This document shows positions 33,069-42,618 of a DNA stretch of 64,000 nt, one piece after another. This DNA comes from Pseudomonadota bacterium (lineage in GTDB: Bacteria > Pseudomonadota > Gammaproteobacteria > Steroidobacterales > Woeseiaceae). Numbering within the stretch: position 1 is the first letter of the stretch; each line of letters starts with the position of its first letter. The notes below the pieces were generated by a model. The model did no database searches. It was given only the letters and a program-made list of their open reading frames with translations, and was not told the DNA's origin. The stretch covers positions 1-64,000 of the forward strand of contig JADFNS010000006.1 of NCBI GenBank assembly GCA_022563255.1, read 5' to 3'. The translations under genes were made by a program, and so were the position numbers.

Positions 33069-36000
33069 ATGTCGATACCTAGCGTCACCGCGGAGAAAGG
33101 CATTATTGCGTGGTTTGCGGCAAATCACGTCGCGGCAAATCTGCTGATGTTCTTCATCGTCGTCGCGGGCGTTTTGTCGGCGTTTTCGATACGCCAGGAG
33201 ACCTCGCCCGAATTTGAACTCAATTCGATTCAGGTGCAAGTGTCGTACCTGGGTGCGGCCCCACAGGAGGTCGAAGAGGGCGTCGTCATTAAAATTGAGG
33301 AGGCCATTCAGGATCTGCAGGGGATCAAGCGCATTCGGTCACGCGCAATTGAAGGGTCAGGCGTCGTCACCATCGAAGTAGACCTTGATGCCGACCTCAG
33401 CTCAGTTCTCAGTGAGGTTAAAACGCGCGTTGATGCAATTTCGACGTTTCCGGCGCTGACCGAAAAGCCGGTCATATACAAGCAGGAGGTCCGCCAGCCC
33501 GTTGTAATGATCGCAATTCATGGCGACCTCGATGCATTTGCCAGAAAGGCGATCGCCACGGAGGTGCGAGATGACCTGATGCGCCTCCCTGCAGTAAACG
33601 ACGTTCGCTACCTGGGCGATCGTCCGTTCGAAATCAGCATTGAAGTGTCGGAACACACGCTGCGTGAGTACGGACTGACATTGAGCGAGATTTCGCAGGC
33701 CATAAAGAACTCGTCCATTGATATGCCGGGGGGCACGATCAAGTCCGAAGGCGGCGACATACTGTTGCGTACCGAAGGACAGGTTTATACGGGGAAGGAA
33801 TTCAGCCAACTGGTTCTGCGCACCTATCCCGACGGCACGCGGCTGACGCTGGGCGATATTGCGACCGTCAAGGATGGCTTCGTCGAGTCTGACAGCTACG
33901 GCCGTTTCAACGGGCGGCCAACAGCAACGCTGCAGGTGGTTGCCGGCAGTCAGCAAAACGAAATCGAGACGGCGGCGGCGGTCAAAGATTACCTTTTGAA
34001 GAAATCGAAGACACTGCCAGCCGGCGTCGAGATAGATATCTGGATCGATTTGCCGCAATACCTTGAAGGCCGCCTGAACATGATGCAAAGCAACATGGTC
34101 ACCGGTGCGGTACTCGTGTTCGTTGTGTTGTCGTTATTCTTGCGCATGAAGGTCGCTTTCTGGGTCATCGCCGGGTTGCCGATCACGTTTCTGGGCGCCC
34201 TGTGGCTGATGCCTGCCTGGCCCGTCACGATCAATACGATCAGCCTGTTTGGCTTCATTGTCGTTCTGGGTATCGTCGTCGATGACGCCATCATCATCGG
34301 TGAGAGCGTTTACACGAAAATTCGGGCAGATGGCCACACTCTGGACAATGTCATTCGGGGTGCGCACAACGTCGCGATTCCGGCAACGTTTGGCGTTCTC
34401 ACGACGATCGCCGCTTTTGCTCCGATGATGTTTATCGGGGGAGTTGTGGGGCCGTTCTTTGAAGCGATGGGCGTCGTCGTGATCCTGTGCCTGATGTTCT
34501 CGCTGGTCGAATCAAAATTGATATTGCCGGCGCATCTGGTCCAGGCGCATATTCCGCCAGTGGACGAAGACGATCTTTTCCGTCCACAACGCCGCATTTC
34601 GGCGTGGGAGAAGATTCCTCGTTTCTTTCTCAAGATTCAAAGACGTATTCAACATGGTCTCCATTCCCTGATCTTCACGCGATACAAGCCGTGGCTTGAA
34701 CGTGCCATAGACAACAGGGGCCTGACGCTTTCAATATTTGTAGCAGTTTTGATCCTGACTCTCGGGTTGTTAACCAGCGGCATTGCAAGAGTTGTGATGT
34801 TCCCGGAACTGGCATTGGACTTCATCCAGGTGGATATGAAAATGCAAAACGGTACGACGCCCCAGGCAAGAAACGATGCGATCGATTTCCTGGAGGGCGC
34901 GATACTGGAACTGAACAGGGAATACGCCGACGCGCATCCGGATTCACTGCCGATGATCGAACATCTCGGAGTCTTCACGAGTGGCGATACCGGCGCCGTG
35001 ATGTTCGTGGAAATACCCATGGACGAAAATCGGCCGTTTGAGATGAACGAAGTTACAAAAATGTGGCGCGACAAAGTGGGCGAAATGCCCGGACTGAAAG
35101 AACTCAAGTTCAGGGCCGCAGGCCATATTGGCAGCGGCGTGCCATTGAGCTTCCGCCTCAGCGGTGCGAACTACGAAATGCTGGAAAAAGCGGCCGCGGC
35201 GCTGCAGGCCGAGCTCGCAAATTATGAAGGTGTGTTCGATATCACGAATTCGGCGTCCACAGGCGGCGACGAAATCAAGCTGACCATCAAACCGGCGGCT
35301 GAGGCGCTGGGTCTGACGATGTCGTCACTGGGGCGCCAAGTTCGCCAGGCCTTCTACGGCGAAGAAGCGCAACGCATTCAACGCGGCAAAGACGAACTTA
35401 GGGTCATGGTGCGGTATCCGCTCGAGGAGCGACGATCCATTTCGGACCTTGAGAATATGAGCATACGCACGCCGAATGGCGACGAGGTTCCGTTCGAGTC
35501 AGTGGCCGAGGTTTCTTTTGGCAAGAGTTTTTCGAGTATCACCCGGCTCAATCGGGAGCGCACCGTCACGGTATCTGCCGATATCGACCCGGATCTCGTT
35601 GAGCCGCAACAAATCATCCGCTCCATCTCCGCGGATTTCATACCCGCTTTGCTGGCAGCGCACCCGGGCGTAAAATACGGTCTCGAAGGTTCCAGTGAAG
35701 AGCAGGCGGAATTCATCTACGATATCGGCGTCGCGTTCGTCGTGGCGTTATTTCTGATCTACGCGCTGATCGCCATCCCGCTGCGTTCTTATTCCCAGCC
35801 CTTGATAATCATGTCCGTCATTCCCTTTGGCGCGATCGGCGCCGTTATTGGTCACATAGTTATGGGCAAGGCTATCAGTATGTTTTCCCTGTTTGGACTG
35901 GTTGCACTTGCGGGCGTGGTAGTTAACGACAGCCTGATTTTCGTCGACTTCATCAACAAGGCGAGAGCGCGCGGACTTGCTGTCCGCGATGCAGTAATCG

Positions 36001-36245
36001 AATCCGGCACATCCCGATTTCGGGCGATTGTCCTGACGTCGTTTACGACTGCGGTCGGCTTGTTGCCGATAATGTTTGAGGGCAGTGCTCAAGCGCAATT
36101 CGTTATTCCGACTGCGATATCGATTAGCTTCGGTATTGTTTTCGCAACCGTGATCACGCTCTTTCTGGTGCCGGCATTGTACATGCTGCAGATCGACCTC
36201 TTCGCCCGAACGACCCGCGCGAAGAATTGGCTACTGCATAAATGA
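33069..36245 (+). CDS. RND efflux transporter permease
   Basis: This is a proton-driven pump of 1058 residues with the usual duplicated layout: 12 helices and two large periplasmic loops. The N-terminus (VAANLLMFFIVVAGVLSAF) and first porter part (EVEEGVVIKIEEAIQDLQGIK) are typical. Helix 4 carries the ISLFGFIVVLGIVVDDAIII motif with the proton-relay Asp pair. The second half has ISMFSLFGLVALAGVVVNDSL and LTSFTTAVGLLPIMF. It belongs to the HAE-type AcrB-like group, not the metal-ion CzcA group, as judged by these motifs. The substrate is unknown. It forms an operon with the adaptor and overlaps rarD by four bases. Confidence 0.95.
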   Translation: MSIPSVTAEKGIIAWFAANHVAANLLMFFIVVAGVLSAFSIRQETSPEFELNSIQVQVSYLGAAPQEVEEGVVIKIEEAIQDLQGIKRIRSRAIEGSGVVTIEVDLDADLSSVLSEVKTRVDAISTFPALTEKPVIYKQEVRQPVVMIAIHGDLDAFARKAIATEVRDDLMRLPAVNDVRYLGDRPFEISIEVSEHTLREYGLTLSEISQAIKNSSIDMPGGTIKSEGGDILLRTEGQVYTGKEFSQLVLRTYPDGTRLTLGDIATVKDGFVESDSYGRFNGRPTATLQVVAGSQQNEIETAAAVKDYLLKKSKTLPAGVEIDIWIDLPQYLEGRLNMMQSNMVTGAVLVFVVLSLFLRMKVAFWVIAGLPITFLGALWLMPAWPVTINTISLFGFIVVLGIVVDDAIIIGESVYTKIRADGHTLDNVIRGAHNVAIPATFGVLTTIAAFAPMMFIGGVVGPFFEAMGVVVILCLMFSLVESKLILPAHLVQAHIPPVDEDDLFRPQRRISAWEKIPRFFLKIQRRIQHGLHSLIFTRYKPWLERAIDNRGLTLSIFVAVLILTLGLLTSGIARVVMFPELALDFIQVDMKMQNGTTPQARNDAIDFLEGAILELNREYADAHPDSLPMIEHLGVFTSGDTGAVMFVEIPMDENRPFEMNEVTKMWRDKVGEMPGLKELKFRAAGHIGSGVPLSFRLSGANYEMLEKAAAALQAELANYEGVFDITNSASTGGDEIKLTIKPAAEALGLTMSSLGRQVRQAFYGEEAQRIQRGKDELRVMVRYPLEERRSISDLENMSIRTPNGDEVPFESVAEVSFGKSFSSITRLNRERTVTVSADIDPDLVEPQQIIRSISADFIPALLAAHPGVKYGLEGSSEEQAEFIYDIGVAFVVALFLIYALIAIPLRSYSQPLIIMSVIPFGAIGAVIGHIVMGKAISMFSLFGLVALAGVVVNDSLIFVDFINKARARGLAVRDAVIESGTSRFRAIVLTSFTTAVGLLPIMFEGSAQAQFVIPTAISISFGIVFATVITLFLVPALYMLQIDLFARTTRAKNWLLHK

Positions 36246-37150
36246 CCGACAACAAAGATGTGCGAGACGGCATCATCGCCGCGCTCGCGGCGTACCTGAT
36301 ATGGGGTTTTCTGCCTGTGTACTTCAAGATCGTCGGTGCCGTCGATCCGCTGGAGGTACTTGCGCACCGGGTGATTTGGGCCTTGCCGTTCGGCGCGTTG
36401 ATCTTGCTGATTCGTCGTCAGTGGCCGGAAGTAAAACGGGCGCTGACGAATAAATCGATGCTCGGCTGGCTGGCTTTGTCCGCCCTTTTTATTGCGCTCA
36501 ACTGGTTCGTTTACATCTGGGCAATTCAGGATGAGCGCATATTTGAAACCAGTCTCGGCTATTACATAAATCCCCTCACGAACATGCTCGTCGGCGTCTT
36601 GTTCTTTGGAGAAAGGCTAAGACGCTTTCAAATCCTGGCGGTCGCCCTGGCGACGATTGGGGTTCTCGTGCTGATTTTCAGTGGCGGTCAGGTGCCCTGG
36701 GTTTCGTTCTTTCTCGCGATCAGTTTCACCGTCTACGCAGTCATCCGCAAGAAAGTGATTATCGGCGGCATGCCCGGCCTGTTTGTCGAGACGATATTGC
36801 TGGCGCCGTTCGCTCTTGCCTGGTTCGCCTACATCTCTACATCGGGGCAGGCAGCGTTCATGAGCGGTGATTCGAGCCTGATGGTCTGGCTGGTCATGGC
36901 GGGCCCGGTAACCGCCATTCCATTGCTGTGTTTTGCGCTTGCTGCGCGTCGTTTGCCGTTAACCACGATCGGCTTCTTGCAGTTCCTGGCGCCGACTCTG
37001 CAATTTGGAACGGGCATTTATTACGGTGAACTCCTGACGACAGCGCACATAATTTGCTTCGGATTTATCTGGTCAGCTGTACTTTTCTTCAGCTTCGACG
37101 CCATCAGGACCACAAAAAAGCCCCTGCAGGTAAAACCTGCAGGGGCATGA
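36242..37150 (+). CDS. rarD: EamA-family transporter RarD
   Basis: The protein has ten hydrophobic helices and 302 residues. Family features are AYLIWGFLPVYFKIVGAVDPLEVLAHRVIWALPF, WFVYIWAIQDERIFETSLGYYINPLTNMLVGV, and GFLQFLAPTLQFGTGIYYGE. These define RarD of the drug/metabolite transporter superfamily. The substrate is not firmly known. Its ATG overlaps the RND stop (ATGA), so it is likely the last gene of the efflux operon. Its 3' end contains the fusA-side terminator hairpin. Confidence 0.92.
   Translation: MTDNKDVRDGIIAALAAYLIWGFLPVYFKIVGAVDPLEVLAHRVIWALPFGALILLIRRQWPEVKRALTNKSMLGWLALSALFIALNWFVYIWAIQDERIFETSLGYYINPLTNMLVGVLFFGERLRRFQILAVALATIGVLVLIFSGGQVPWVSFFLAISFTVYAVIRKKVIIGGMPGLFVETILLAPFALAWFAYISTSGQAAFMSGDSSLMVWLVMAGPVTAIPLLCFALAARRLPLTTIGFLQFLAPTLQFGTGIYYGELLTTAHIICFGFIWSAVLFFSFDAIRTTKKPLQVKPAGA
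37114..37146 (-). terminator. Perfect hairpin terminator shared by rarD and the EF-G gene
   Basis: GCCCCTGCAGGT-aaa-ACCTGCAGGGGC is a perfect 12-bp stem at 37120-37146. On the minus strand it is followed by TTTTTT, a classical intrinsic terminator for the EF-G gene. It is embedded in the last codons of rarD. Confidence 0.85.
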
Positions 37151-37165
37151 TGCAGAGGCCAGCTG

Positions 37166-39250
37166 TTACTTCCTGGCTTTTCTTTCCGCCGCTTCTTTGA
37201 TGACTTCATCCGCCACATTTTTCGGACACGGTGAGTAGTGCGAGAACTCCATCGAGAACTGCCCGCGACCTGATGTCAGCGTACGCAAATGAGATATGTA
37301 GCCGAACATATCGGCCAGCGGTGCATCGGCCTTGACCCGAACGCCGGTAGGACCGGCCTCCTGAGATTTGATCATGCCGCGGCGGCGATTCAGGTCGCCG
37401 ATGACGTCTCCCACATTGTCGTCGGGAGTAAATACGTCGACCTTCATGATGGGCTCAAGAATTTGGGGTCCGGCTTTGGGAATCGTCTGCCGGTACGCGG
37501 CTTTGGTCGCTATTTCGAATGCGAGCGCCGAAGAGTCGACGGCGTGGAAGGCGCCATCGAGCAACGTGAACTTCACGTCGAGCAGCGGATAACCGGCCAA
37601 CGTGCCTTCGGCCATGCAAAATTTAAACGCTTTCTCAATGGCGCTCCAATACTCGCGCGGTACGTTACCGCCAGTTACCTTGGACTCAAACTCGTAGCCA
37701 ACGTTTTTCTCGGCAGGTTCGATCCGGTATTCGATTTTGCCGTATTGGCCAGAACCGCCCGATTGTTTCTTATGGGTATAGGTGTCTTCGATCGTCTGCG
37801 TAATGGTTTCGCGGTAGGCGACCTGAGGTTTGCCCATTTCGACGTCGACGTTGTGCGTGCGACGCAGAATGTCAACCTTGATGTCGAGGTGCAATTCGCC
37901 CATGCCCTTGATCAGCGTTTCGCCGGAGTCCTCATCGGTGGCCACGTGGAATGACGGGTCTTCCTGAACCATCTTGTTCAGTGCGATTCCCATCTTTTCG
38001 TTACCTGCCTTGTCCTTGGGCGAAATCGCAATGGAGATTACCGGATCCGGAAAGACCATCGGCTCCAGCGTCGCTGGATGATCGGCGTCGGCCAGTGTGT
38101 GGCCCGTACGAGTGTGCTTCATGCCCAGGAGCGCGACGATGTCGCCGGCTTGGGCGGATTCGAGTTCCTCGCGTGAGTTGGCGTGCATCTCCACGATGCG
38201 GCCGATGCGCTCATTCTTGCCCGTGAACGTGTTGATGACATTGTCGCCTTTCTTCAAGCGACCGGAGTAGATGCGAGTAAAGGTCAGGGCGCCGAAACGG
38301 TCATCCATAATTTTGAATGCGAGCGCTCGCAATGGCCTGTCGGGATCGACGATTGCGAAACCTCCGGTCGGATTGCCCTCCAGATCGATTTCCGCTTGCG
38401 GCTTGACTTCGGTCGGGTCCGGCAGATAGTCAATAACTGCATTAAGAATGTTCTGTATACCTTTGTTTTTAAAGGCAGCACCACAGTAAGTCGGGAAAAA
38501 GTCGAGCGCGATCGTACCTTTGCGCACACAGCGTTTAATATCCTCTACGGAGGGCTCCTCACCCTCGAGATATTGCTCCAGAAGGTCGTCGTCTTGCTCA
38601 ACAGCCGTTTCGATCAGCTTCTCACGCCACTCCTCGACCAGATCTTTCATGTCCTCGGGAACGTCCGATATCTCGTAGGACTCAGGATCGCTCGCATCCT
38701 TCCATATCCAGGCCTCTCGCGTAAGCAGGTCAACCACACCGACGAAGTCATCTTCGATACCGATCGGCACAACCATGACCAGCGGGACTGCCGCCAGCAC
38801 GTCTTCGATTTGCTTCACGACACGGAAAAAGTCCGCGCCAATGCGATCCAATTTGTTGACGAAAATGATCCGTGCGACTTCCGAATCATTCGCGTAACGC
38901 CAGTTCGTTTCGGACTGGGGCTCGACGCCACCCGAGCCACAGAAAACACCGATGCCTCCATCGAGGACTTTCAGGGATCGGTAGACTTCGATCGTGAAGT
39001 CAACGTGTCCCGGCGTGTCGATAATGTTCAGGCGATGATTGTGCCAGTGGCAACTCGTCGCAGCAGCCTGAATCGTGATACCGCGTTCCTGCTCCTGCTC
39101 CATGAAGTCTGTTGTGGCTTCGCCATCGTGAACCTCACCGGTCTTGTGGATCTTGCCAGTGAGTTTGAGAATGCGTTCGGTCGTGGTCGTCTTGCCCGCG
39201 TCTACGTGAGCAAAAATGCCGATATTTCGGTAAGTGCTAAGGTCTATCAT
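37166..39250 (-). CDS. fusA: Elongation factor G paralogue
   Basis: This translational GTPase moves tRNAs and mRNA on the ribosome or aids ribosome recycling. G motifs are [15 protein letters not shown] (G1), the switch segment [27 protein letters not shown] (G3) and [12 protein letters not shown] (G4). Domains II-V follow, with [30 protein letters not shown] and the C-terminal [20 protein letters not shown]. The length of 694 residues is full. It is not in a str operon (no rpsL, rpsG or tuf nearby), so it is probably a second EF-G, of the EF-G2/FusA2 kind. A strong terminator follows. Confidence 0.92.
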   Translation of the reverse strand: MIDLSTYRNIGIFAHVDAGKTTTTERILKLTGKIHKTGEVHDGEATTDFMEQEQERGITIQAAATSCHWHNHRLNIIDTPGHVDFTIEVYRSLKVLDGGIGVFCGSGGVEPQSETNWRYANDSEVARIIFVNKLDRIGADFFRVVKQIEDVLAAVPLVMVVPIGIEDDFVGVVDLLTREAWIWKDASDPESYEISDVPEDMKDLVEEWREKLIETAVEQDDDLLEQYLEGEEPSVEDIKRCVRKGTIALDFFPTYCGAAFKNKGIQNILNAVIDYLPDPTEVKPQAEIDLEGNPTGGFAIVDPDRPLRALAFKIMDDRFGALTFTRIYSGRLKKGDNVINTFTGKNERIGRIVEMHANSREELESAQAGDIVALLGMKHTRTGHTLADADHPATLEPMVFPDPVISIAISPKDKAGNEKMGIALNKMVQEDPSFHVATDEDSGETLIKGMGELHLDIKVDILRRTHNVDVEMGKPQVAYRETITQTIEDTYTHKKQSGGSGQYGKIEYRIEPAEKNVGYEFESKVTGGNVPREYWSAIEKAFKFCMAEGTLAGYPLLDVKFTLLDGAFHAVDSSALAFEIATKAAYRQTIPKAGPQILEPIMKVDVFTPDDNVGDVIGDLNRRRGMIKSQEAGPTGVRVKADAPLADMFGYISHLRTLTSGRGQFSMEFSHYSPCPKNVADEVIKEAAERKARK

Positions 39251-39559
39251 CTTCAGTTCTTCAGTTCTTCAGCTCTGTTGGTTCATTTCAGGCACCGACC
39301 ATTTCCAGCCACTATAGCTTTGGGTGCTCTCATAGCCCGGCCAAAGCGAGAACCCGGCAACATGAAACAGGTCGATGCACGTAAATCCATGCCGGTCCCT
39401 GAGGTGCTTCCCGGCAGCGGGTGCGGCGCTGCAAATCGGGCAGGACGAGCTTTCGGGCGCGGATAATAGCAGTGCGCGGCGGCCTAAACCAGTCAAAATC
39501 ACGCGTCCCTGTTGAGGCCGGTTCGTATCACATAAAAACTATTATAAAACAGCGAGTTA

Positions 39560-40243
39560 CTAGCGACGTAGAATCGCCAGCCAGCGCGCAATATTGAGCA
39601 GGCTCATTAACGACGCTGACACGTAAGTGAGGGCGGCAGCACGCAGTAATTTTCGCGCATGCGGGCGGTCCACTCGCCGCAGAATTTTGTGTTCGTCGAG
39701 CAGCGGCAGCGCGCGGTTAAAGCTGGCGTCGAATTCAGTTGGCAAGGTGACGAAATGCACCAGCGCGGAGGTAGCAAGAGTGAGTAGGCCCGCTGCAAAC
39801 ATCAGCAAACTCAGTGCTGGCACGCGCGTAACAATTCCAAGAAATGGCGAAACCATCAGTATGCCCGCACCGAGTTTTTCGATGCCGCCGGTGGCCCGGA
39901 CCAGCCGTGTTCGCCACTTCAGCGGCGCGTAGTGGGTGTGATCCTGTATAGCATGGCCGACCTCATGGGCTGCGACCGTGATGGCGGTCAATGAGTGCCC
40001 GTCGTGTTTGTCGGGTGTGAGCCGCACGGCTTTCGCGATCGGGTCGTAGTGATCGCCGCTCTCGGATGACTCGACGACGACGGATTGCAGCCCGTGCTTG
40101 TCCAGCAACTGGCGTGCGAGACTCGCCCCGGTCGCGGCATATCGGTTGGCGGGTTCGGCGTAGCGGGTCATGACTCGTCGCACCCAGATGCTAGGCCCGA
40201 AGACCAGTGCCACTATGGTCGTGATGGCGATGATGTAAGCCAT
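39560..40243 (-). CDS. Membrane zinc metallopeptidase (YugP-like)
   Basis: The 227-residue protein has an N-terminal helix (YIIAITTIVALVFGPSIWV), the substrate-side segment GASLARQLLDKHGLQSV, DHYDPIAKAVRLTPDKHDGHSLTAITVAAHEVGHAIQDH with the HEVGH zinc motif, and two more helices (GAGILMVSPFLGIV, LLMFAAGLLTLATSALV). This is the conserved neutral zinc metallopeptidase/YugP family. I prefer ATG 40243 to the GTG at 40249. It is monocistronic; the physiological substrate is unknown. Confidence 0.9.
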   Translation of the reverse strand: MAYIIAITTIVALVFGPSIWVRRVMTRYAEPANRYAATGASLARQLLDKHGLQSVVVESSESGDHYDPIAKAVRLTPDKHDGHSLTAITVAAHEVGHAIQDHTHYAPLKWRTRLVRATGGIEKLGAGILMVSPFLGIVTRVPALSLLMFAAGLLTLATSALVHFVTLPTEFDASFNRALPLLDEHKILRRVDRPHARKLLRAAALTYVSASLMSLLNIARWLAILRR

Positions 40244-40279
40244 ATCCACATCGTAGCGCGCAATTCGCGCCGGTGAAAA

Positions 40280-41509
40280 CTACTTTCTGGCCGATGCAGC
40301 CGCGTAGTCCTCTACTTTTTTCCAGACGCGCAGAAGGTTCTCGCCGAGAATTTTCCGTATGTCGTCTTCGCTGTAGCCGCGCTGCAACAGCCCTTTGACC
40401 AGGTTCGGATATGACGAGACATCCTTTAAGCCAACGGGCAACGAATCGCCGACACCGTCGTAATCAGAACCGATACCAACATGATCTATGCTGGTTAGCG
40501 AGACCACGTGATCGATATGATCGAGTACGTCGTCGAGTGTTGCGTAAGGAAGCGGGCCGTTTTCCTCGGCGTAAATCGCCGGGTAGGCTCTATACAGGTC
40601 GAGCTTGGATAATTCCGGATGCTCGACCGTATACAATTTTTTGGCAGCTGATCTGGCGTCGCTGTAAGCGCGAGCCTCCGCAGTGACAAAGGACGAGCCG
40701 AAATTGATCTGCACCACGCCGCCGTTGGCGGCGAGTGCGACGATCATTTCGTCGTCCATATTGCGCTCAAAGCCTGGCGTGAAATGCCTGGCCGACGAGT
40801 GCGACGCGATGACAGGAACCTCGCTGATCTCGATGACCTGCCAGAACGCTGCGTCGGAAGCATGACTGATATCGACCATGATACCGAGTCGGTTCATTTC
40901 CCTGACTACCCTGGCGCCGAATTCGCTCAGACCGTTCCACTGCCGATTCTCGTCGTATGAGGAATCGGCGATGTGGTTCGACAGGCTGTGCGTGAGCGTG
41001 ATGTAACGGATGCCGCGATCGTAAAAATATTGCAGATTGTCCAGGTCGCCTTCGATCGGCGAGCCATTTTCCATGCCCATGGGCAGGGAAATGACGCCGG
41101 CTGCAAATTGCTCACGAACGTCGCTGGTCGTGCGGGCGAGGGCAAATTTTTCGGGCCACTGTTCGACAAAGCCCTCAATCATATCTATCAGTCCATCCGC
41201 GGATTCTTTGGAGTCTCCTGCCGCTTCCAGCTCGGCCGGAGTGTAGATCGACATGAACGGTGCGTTTAACGCTCCGGCCACTGCGCGCGGATAATCAAAA
41301 TCTCCACTTTCAGTCGCCTTCGATATGTCGTCAGGTGCGATCGTCAGCCGAAATGGAACATCAATGTGAGTGTCGACGATGATGCTCGAGCGGGAAATTC
41401 GGGCCGCTTCGGCACTGAGATCGATCTCGGTGGACTCGCTACAAGCGAATAGAAACAGGGCCGAAAGGACGGCACCGCAGAGTTTGTTCAGCATTATCGG
41501 AACCGTCAT
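40280..41509 (-). CDS. M19 membrane-type dipeptidase, lipoprotein
   Basis: The start at ATG 41509 (or ATG 41494) gives a lipoprotein signal (LCGAVLSALFLFAC). The track start at 41791 overlaps two small genes and adds an unlikely leader. The amidohydrolase-type catalytic core shows SIIVDTHIDVPFRL with the His-x-Asp zinc pair, GMENGSPI with the bridging Glu, ITLTHSLSNHIADSSYD, MVDISHASDAAFW, VIASHSSARHF, and HVGIGSDYDGVG with the last Asp. This is the renal dipeptidase (M19) family, which cleaves dipeptides, often with D-residues, in the periplasm. It fits the peptide-scavenging theme of this genome. Confidence 0.9.
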   Translation of the reverse strand: MTVPIMLNKLCGAVLSALFLFACSESTEIDLSAEAARISRSSIIVDTHIDVPFRLTIAPDDISKATESGDFDYPRAVAGALNAPFMSIYTPAELEAAGDSKESADGLIDMIEGFVEQWPEKFALARTTSDVREQFAAGVISLPMGMENGSPIEGDLDNLQYFYDRGIRYITLTHSLSNHIADSSYDENRQWNGLSEFGARVVREMNRLGIMVDISHASDAAFWQVIEISEVPVIASHSSARHFTPGFERNMDDEMIVALAANGGVVQINFGSSFVTAEARAYSDARSAAKKLYTVEHPELSKLDLYRAYPAIYAEENGPLPYATLDDVLDHIDHVVSLTSIDHVGIGSDYDGVGDSLPVGLKDVSSYPNLVKGLLQRGYSEDDIRKILGENLLRVWKKVEDYAAASARK

Positions 41510-41540
41510 GCTGTGAAGGGCCGGGGATTGTAACAAGACT

Positions 41541-41795
41541 CTAGACAGATAGTTCACGTTGTTTGGGTTGCCAATGTGCGAGGCTGACCTGCGCGTTGCC
41601 GATGCCAAGTCCGCGCACCCAGCGAGCCGCCGCATCGAGCGTGGCCCAGGTCCGCACCTTGCCCTTGCGTGTTTCTGCCGTGATCGGCCCGTTTGGCGTT
41701 TTTGCTTCGATGTGAAAACGTGCGCCACTGGCGATGATGTTGATGTTCGTGATGGCGCCGGCGGCCACCATAGCGCGTAACATGCGTTCATCCAT
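41541..41795 (-). CDS. ParC-family partition-associated small protein (plasmid type)
   Basis: An 84-residue soluble protein beginning MDERMLRAMVAAGAITNINI. It contains ARFHIEAKTPNGPITAETRKGKVRTWATLDAAARWVRGLGIGNAQVSLAHWQPKQ. The TWATLDAAARWVRxLGIG and AxWQPxQ segments are those of small proteins called ParC-type or partition-associated, usually coded on plasmids and integrative elements. Its start overlaps the end of the upstream ribbon-helix-helix gene, so the two are coupled. There is no ParA gene in the neighbourhood. The assignment is from memory and the cellular role is uncertain. Confidence 0.55.
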   Translation of the reverse strand: MDERMLRAMVAAGAITNINIIASGARFHIEAKTPNGPITAETRKGKVRTWATLDAAARWVRGLGIGNAQVSLAHWQPKQRELSV

Positions 41796-41982
41796 TGGAC
41801 GTCTCCGGGAATAAATCGGTTTGTTCCGGAATACTTATGCCGCTGCGGTCGCAGTGCCTGCGGATCAACATTTCGACCATGTTGGCTACGCTGCGGTGTT
41901 CCCGCGCTGCCGCTTCTCGCACAGCTTCCTTGAGTCCGGGCTCAATTCGCAGGTTAAGGGTGGATACCTTGGTCTTCGCCAT
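41788..41982 (-). CDS. Ribbon-helix-helix DNA-binding protein
   Basis: I start at ATG 41982 (MAKTKVSTLNLRIEPGLKEAVREAAAREHRSVANMVEMLIRRHC). STLNLRIEP is the beta ribbon and the two following helices complete the RHH fold, as in Arc, CopG and ParG. The C-terminus (SGISIPEQTDLFPE) is short and acidic. The gene overlaps its small partner by 8 bp. Such pairs act as partition proteins or as antitoxin/autorepressor units. The track start at 42006 adds eight residues without a ribosome site. Confidence 0.75.
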   Translation of the reverse strand: MAKTKVSTLNLRIEPGLKEAVREAAAREHRSVANMVEMLIRRHCDRSGISIPEQTDLFPETSNG

Positions 41983-42081
41983 GCGACACATTGTATAGGA
42001 GAACAACAGCGAATGTAACGCGTTTCGCAGTAGGTGTTTTCCCCAATATCTCAGCCGACCGGCGTAGCGTAAAATGTCGGT

Positions 42082-42186
42082 ATGGAACAGATTTTCTTTA
42101 TGATATGCATGGCTCTAGGCGTTGGCTCGGTCGCAATGATAGGCCTTACCCTGCTGGCTATTGTGATGGGTAAAATAGACGTCTGA
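42082..42186 (+). CDS. Predicted 34-residue single-helix membrane protein
   Basis: The frame ATG 42082 to TGA 42186 encodes EQIFFMICMALGVGSVAMIGLTLLAIVMGK followed by IDV. It is almost entirely one hydrophobic helix with Gly spacing, as in small membrane proteins. There is no strong ribosome site (only weak purines), and the ORF track omits it because of size. It lies just before the MOSC remnant. Confidence 0.4.
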   Translation: MEQIFFMICMALGVGSVAMIGLTLLAIVMGKIDV

Positions 42187-42193
42187 CGAAGCC

Positions 42194-42618
42194 ATGCAGC
42201 TCGCAAGCGTGAACCTAGGGCAGGTCAAAACGATCGCCCACGGCAAAAAGCGATTTTCCACAGGTATTTGCAAGCGTCCGGTGACTGCTCCGGTCTTCCT
42301 GGGCGAAATGGGCGCGCGTGACGACGCGATTGCCGATCTTGAGCACATGGCGGTCTGGATCAGGCGATCTACGCGTACAGCGCTGACGACTATGACTGGT
42401 GGCGCGTATTGAACCAAGGCCATGTGCAGGTTGATGATACGGTGACACTCGTCGAAAACGACACCGCTATCGTTTCGATATTGAATCTCTTCCGGTTTTC
42501 ATATGACGTTAAACATGACGCGGAAGAACTGTGTCGATTTTTGCCAGCGCCTATTGCTGAACGGTTCCGGACAAAAATAGAAAGCAAACTTGAGAATCTG
42601 CAGCGGGCTTCAGATTAA
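42194..42618 (+). pseudogene. MOSC-domain protein (YiiM-like), internally deleted
   Basis: The N-terminus (MQLASVNLGQVKTIAHGKKRFSTGICKRPV) and, after a one-base slip, GLDQAIYAYSADDYDWWR match the first part of MOSC/YiiM proteins. The frame then jumps directly to QGHVQVDDTVTLVEND and the 3-alpha domain (LNLFRFSYDVKHDAEELCRF), which normally follows about 90 residues later. The central MOSC core, including the conserved Cys region, is missing. The family handles molybdenum-cofactor chemistry, detoxifying N-hydroxylated bases in the case of YiiM. It is non-functional here. Confidence 0.75.

Noticed and set aside
33402-34088. 228-aa ORF on the minus strand inside the RND gene
   Set aside because: The RND permease frame explains the sequence; the ORF is a codon-bias shadow.
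38183-39466. 427-aa ORF on the plus strand
   Set aside because: It is the mirror frame of the EF-G gene, with no protein-like motifs; EF-G on the minus strand is unmistakable.
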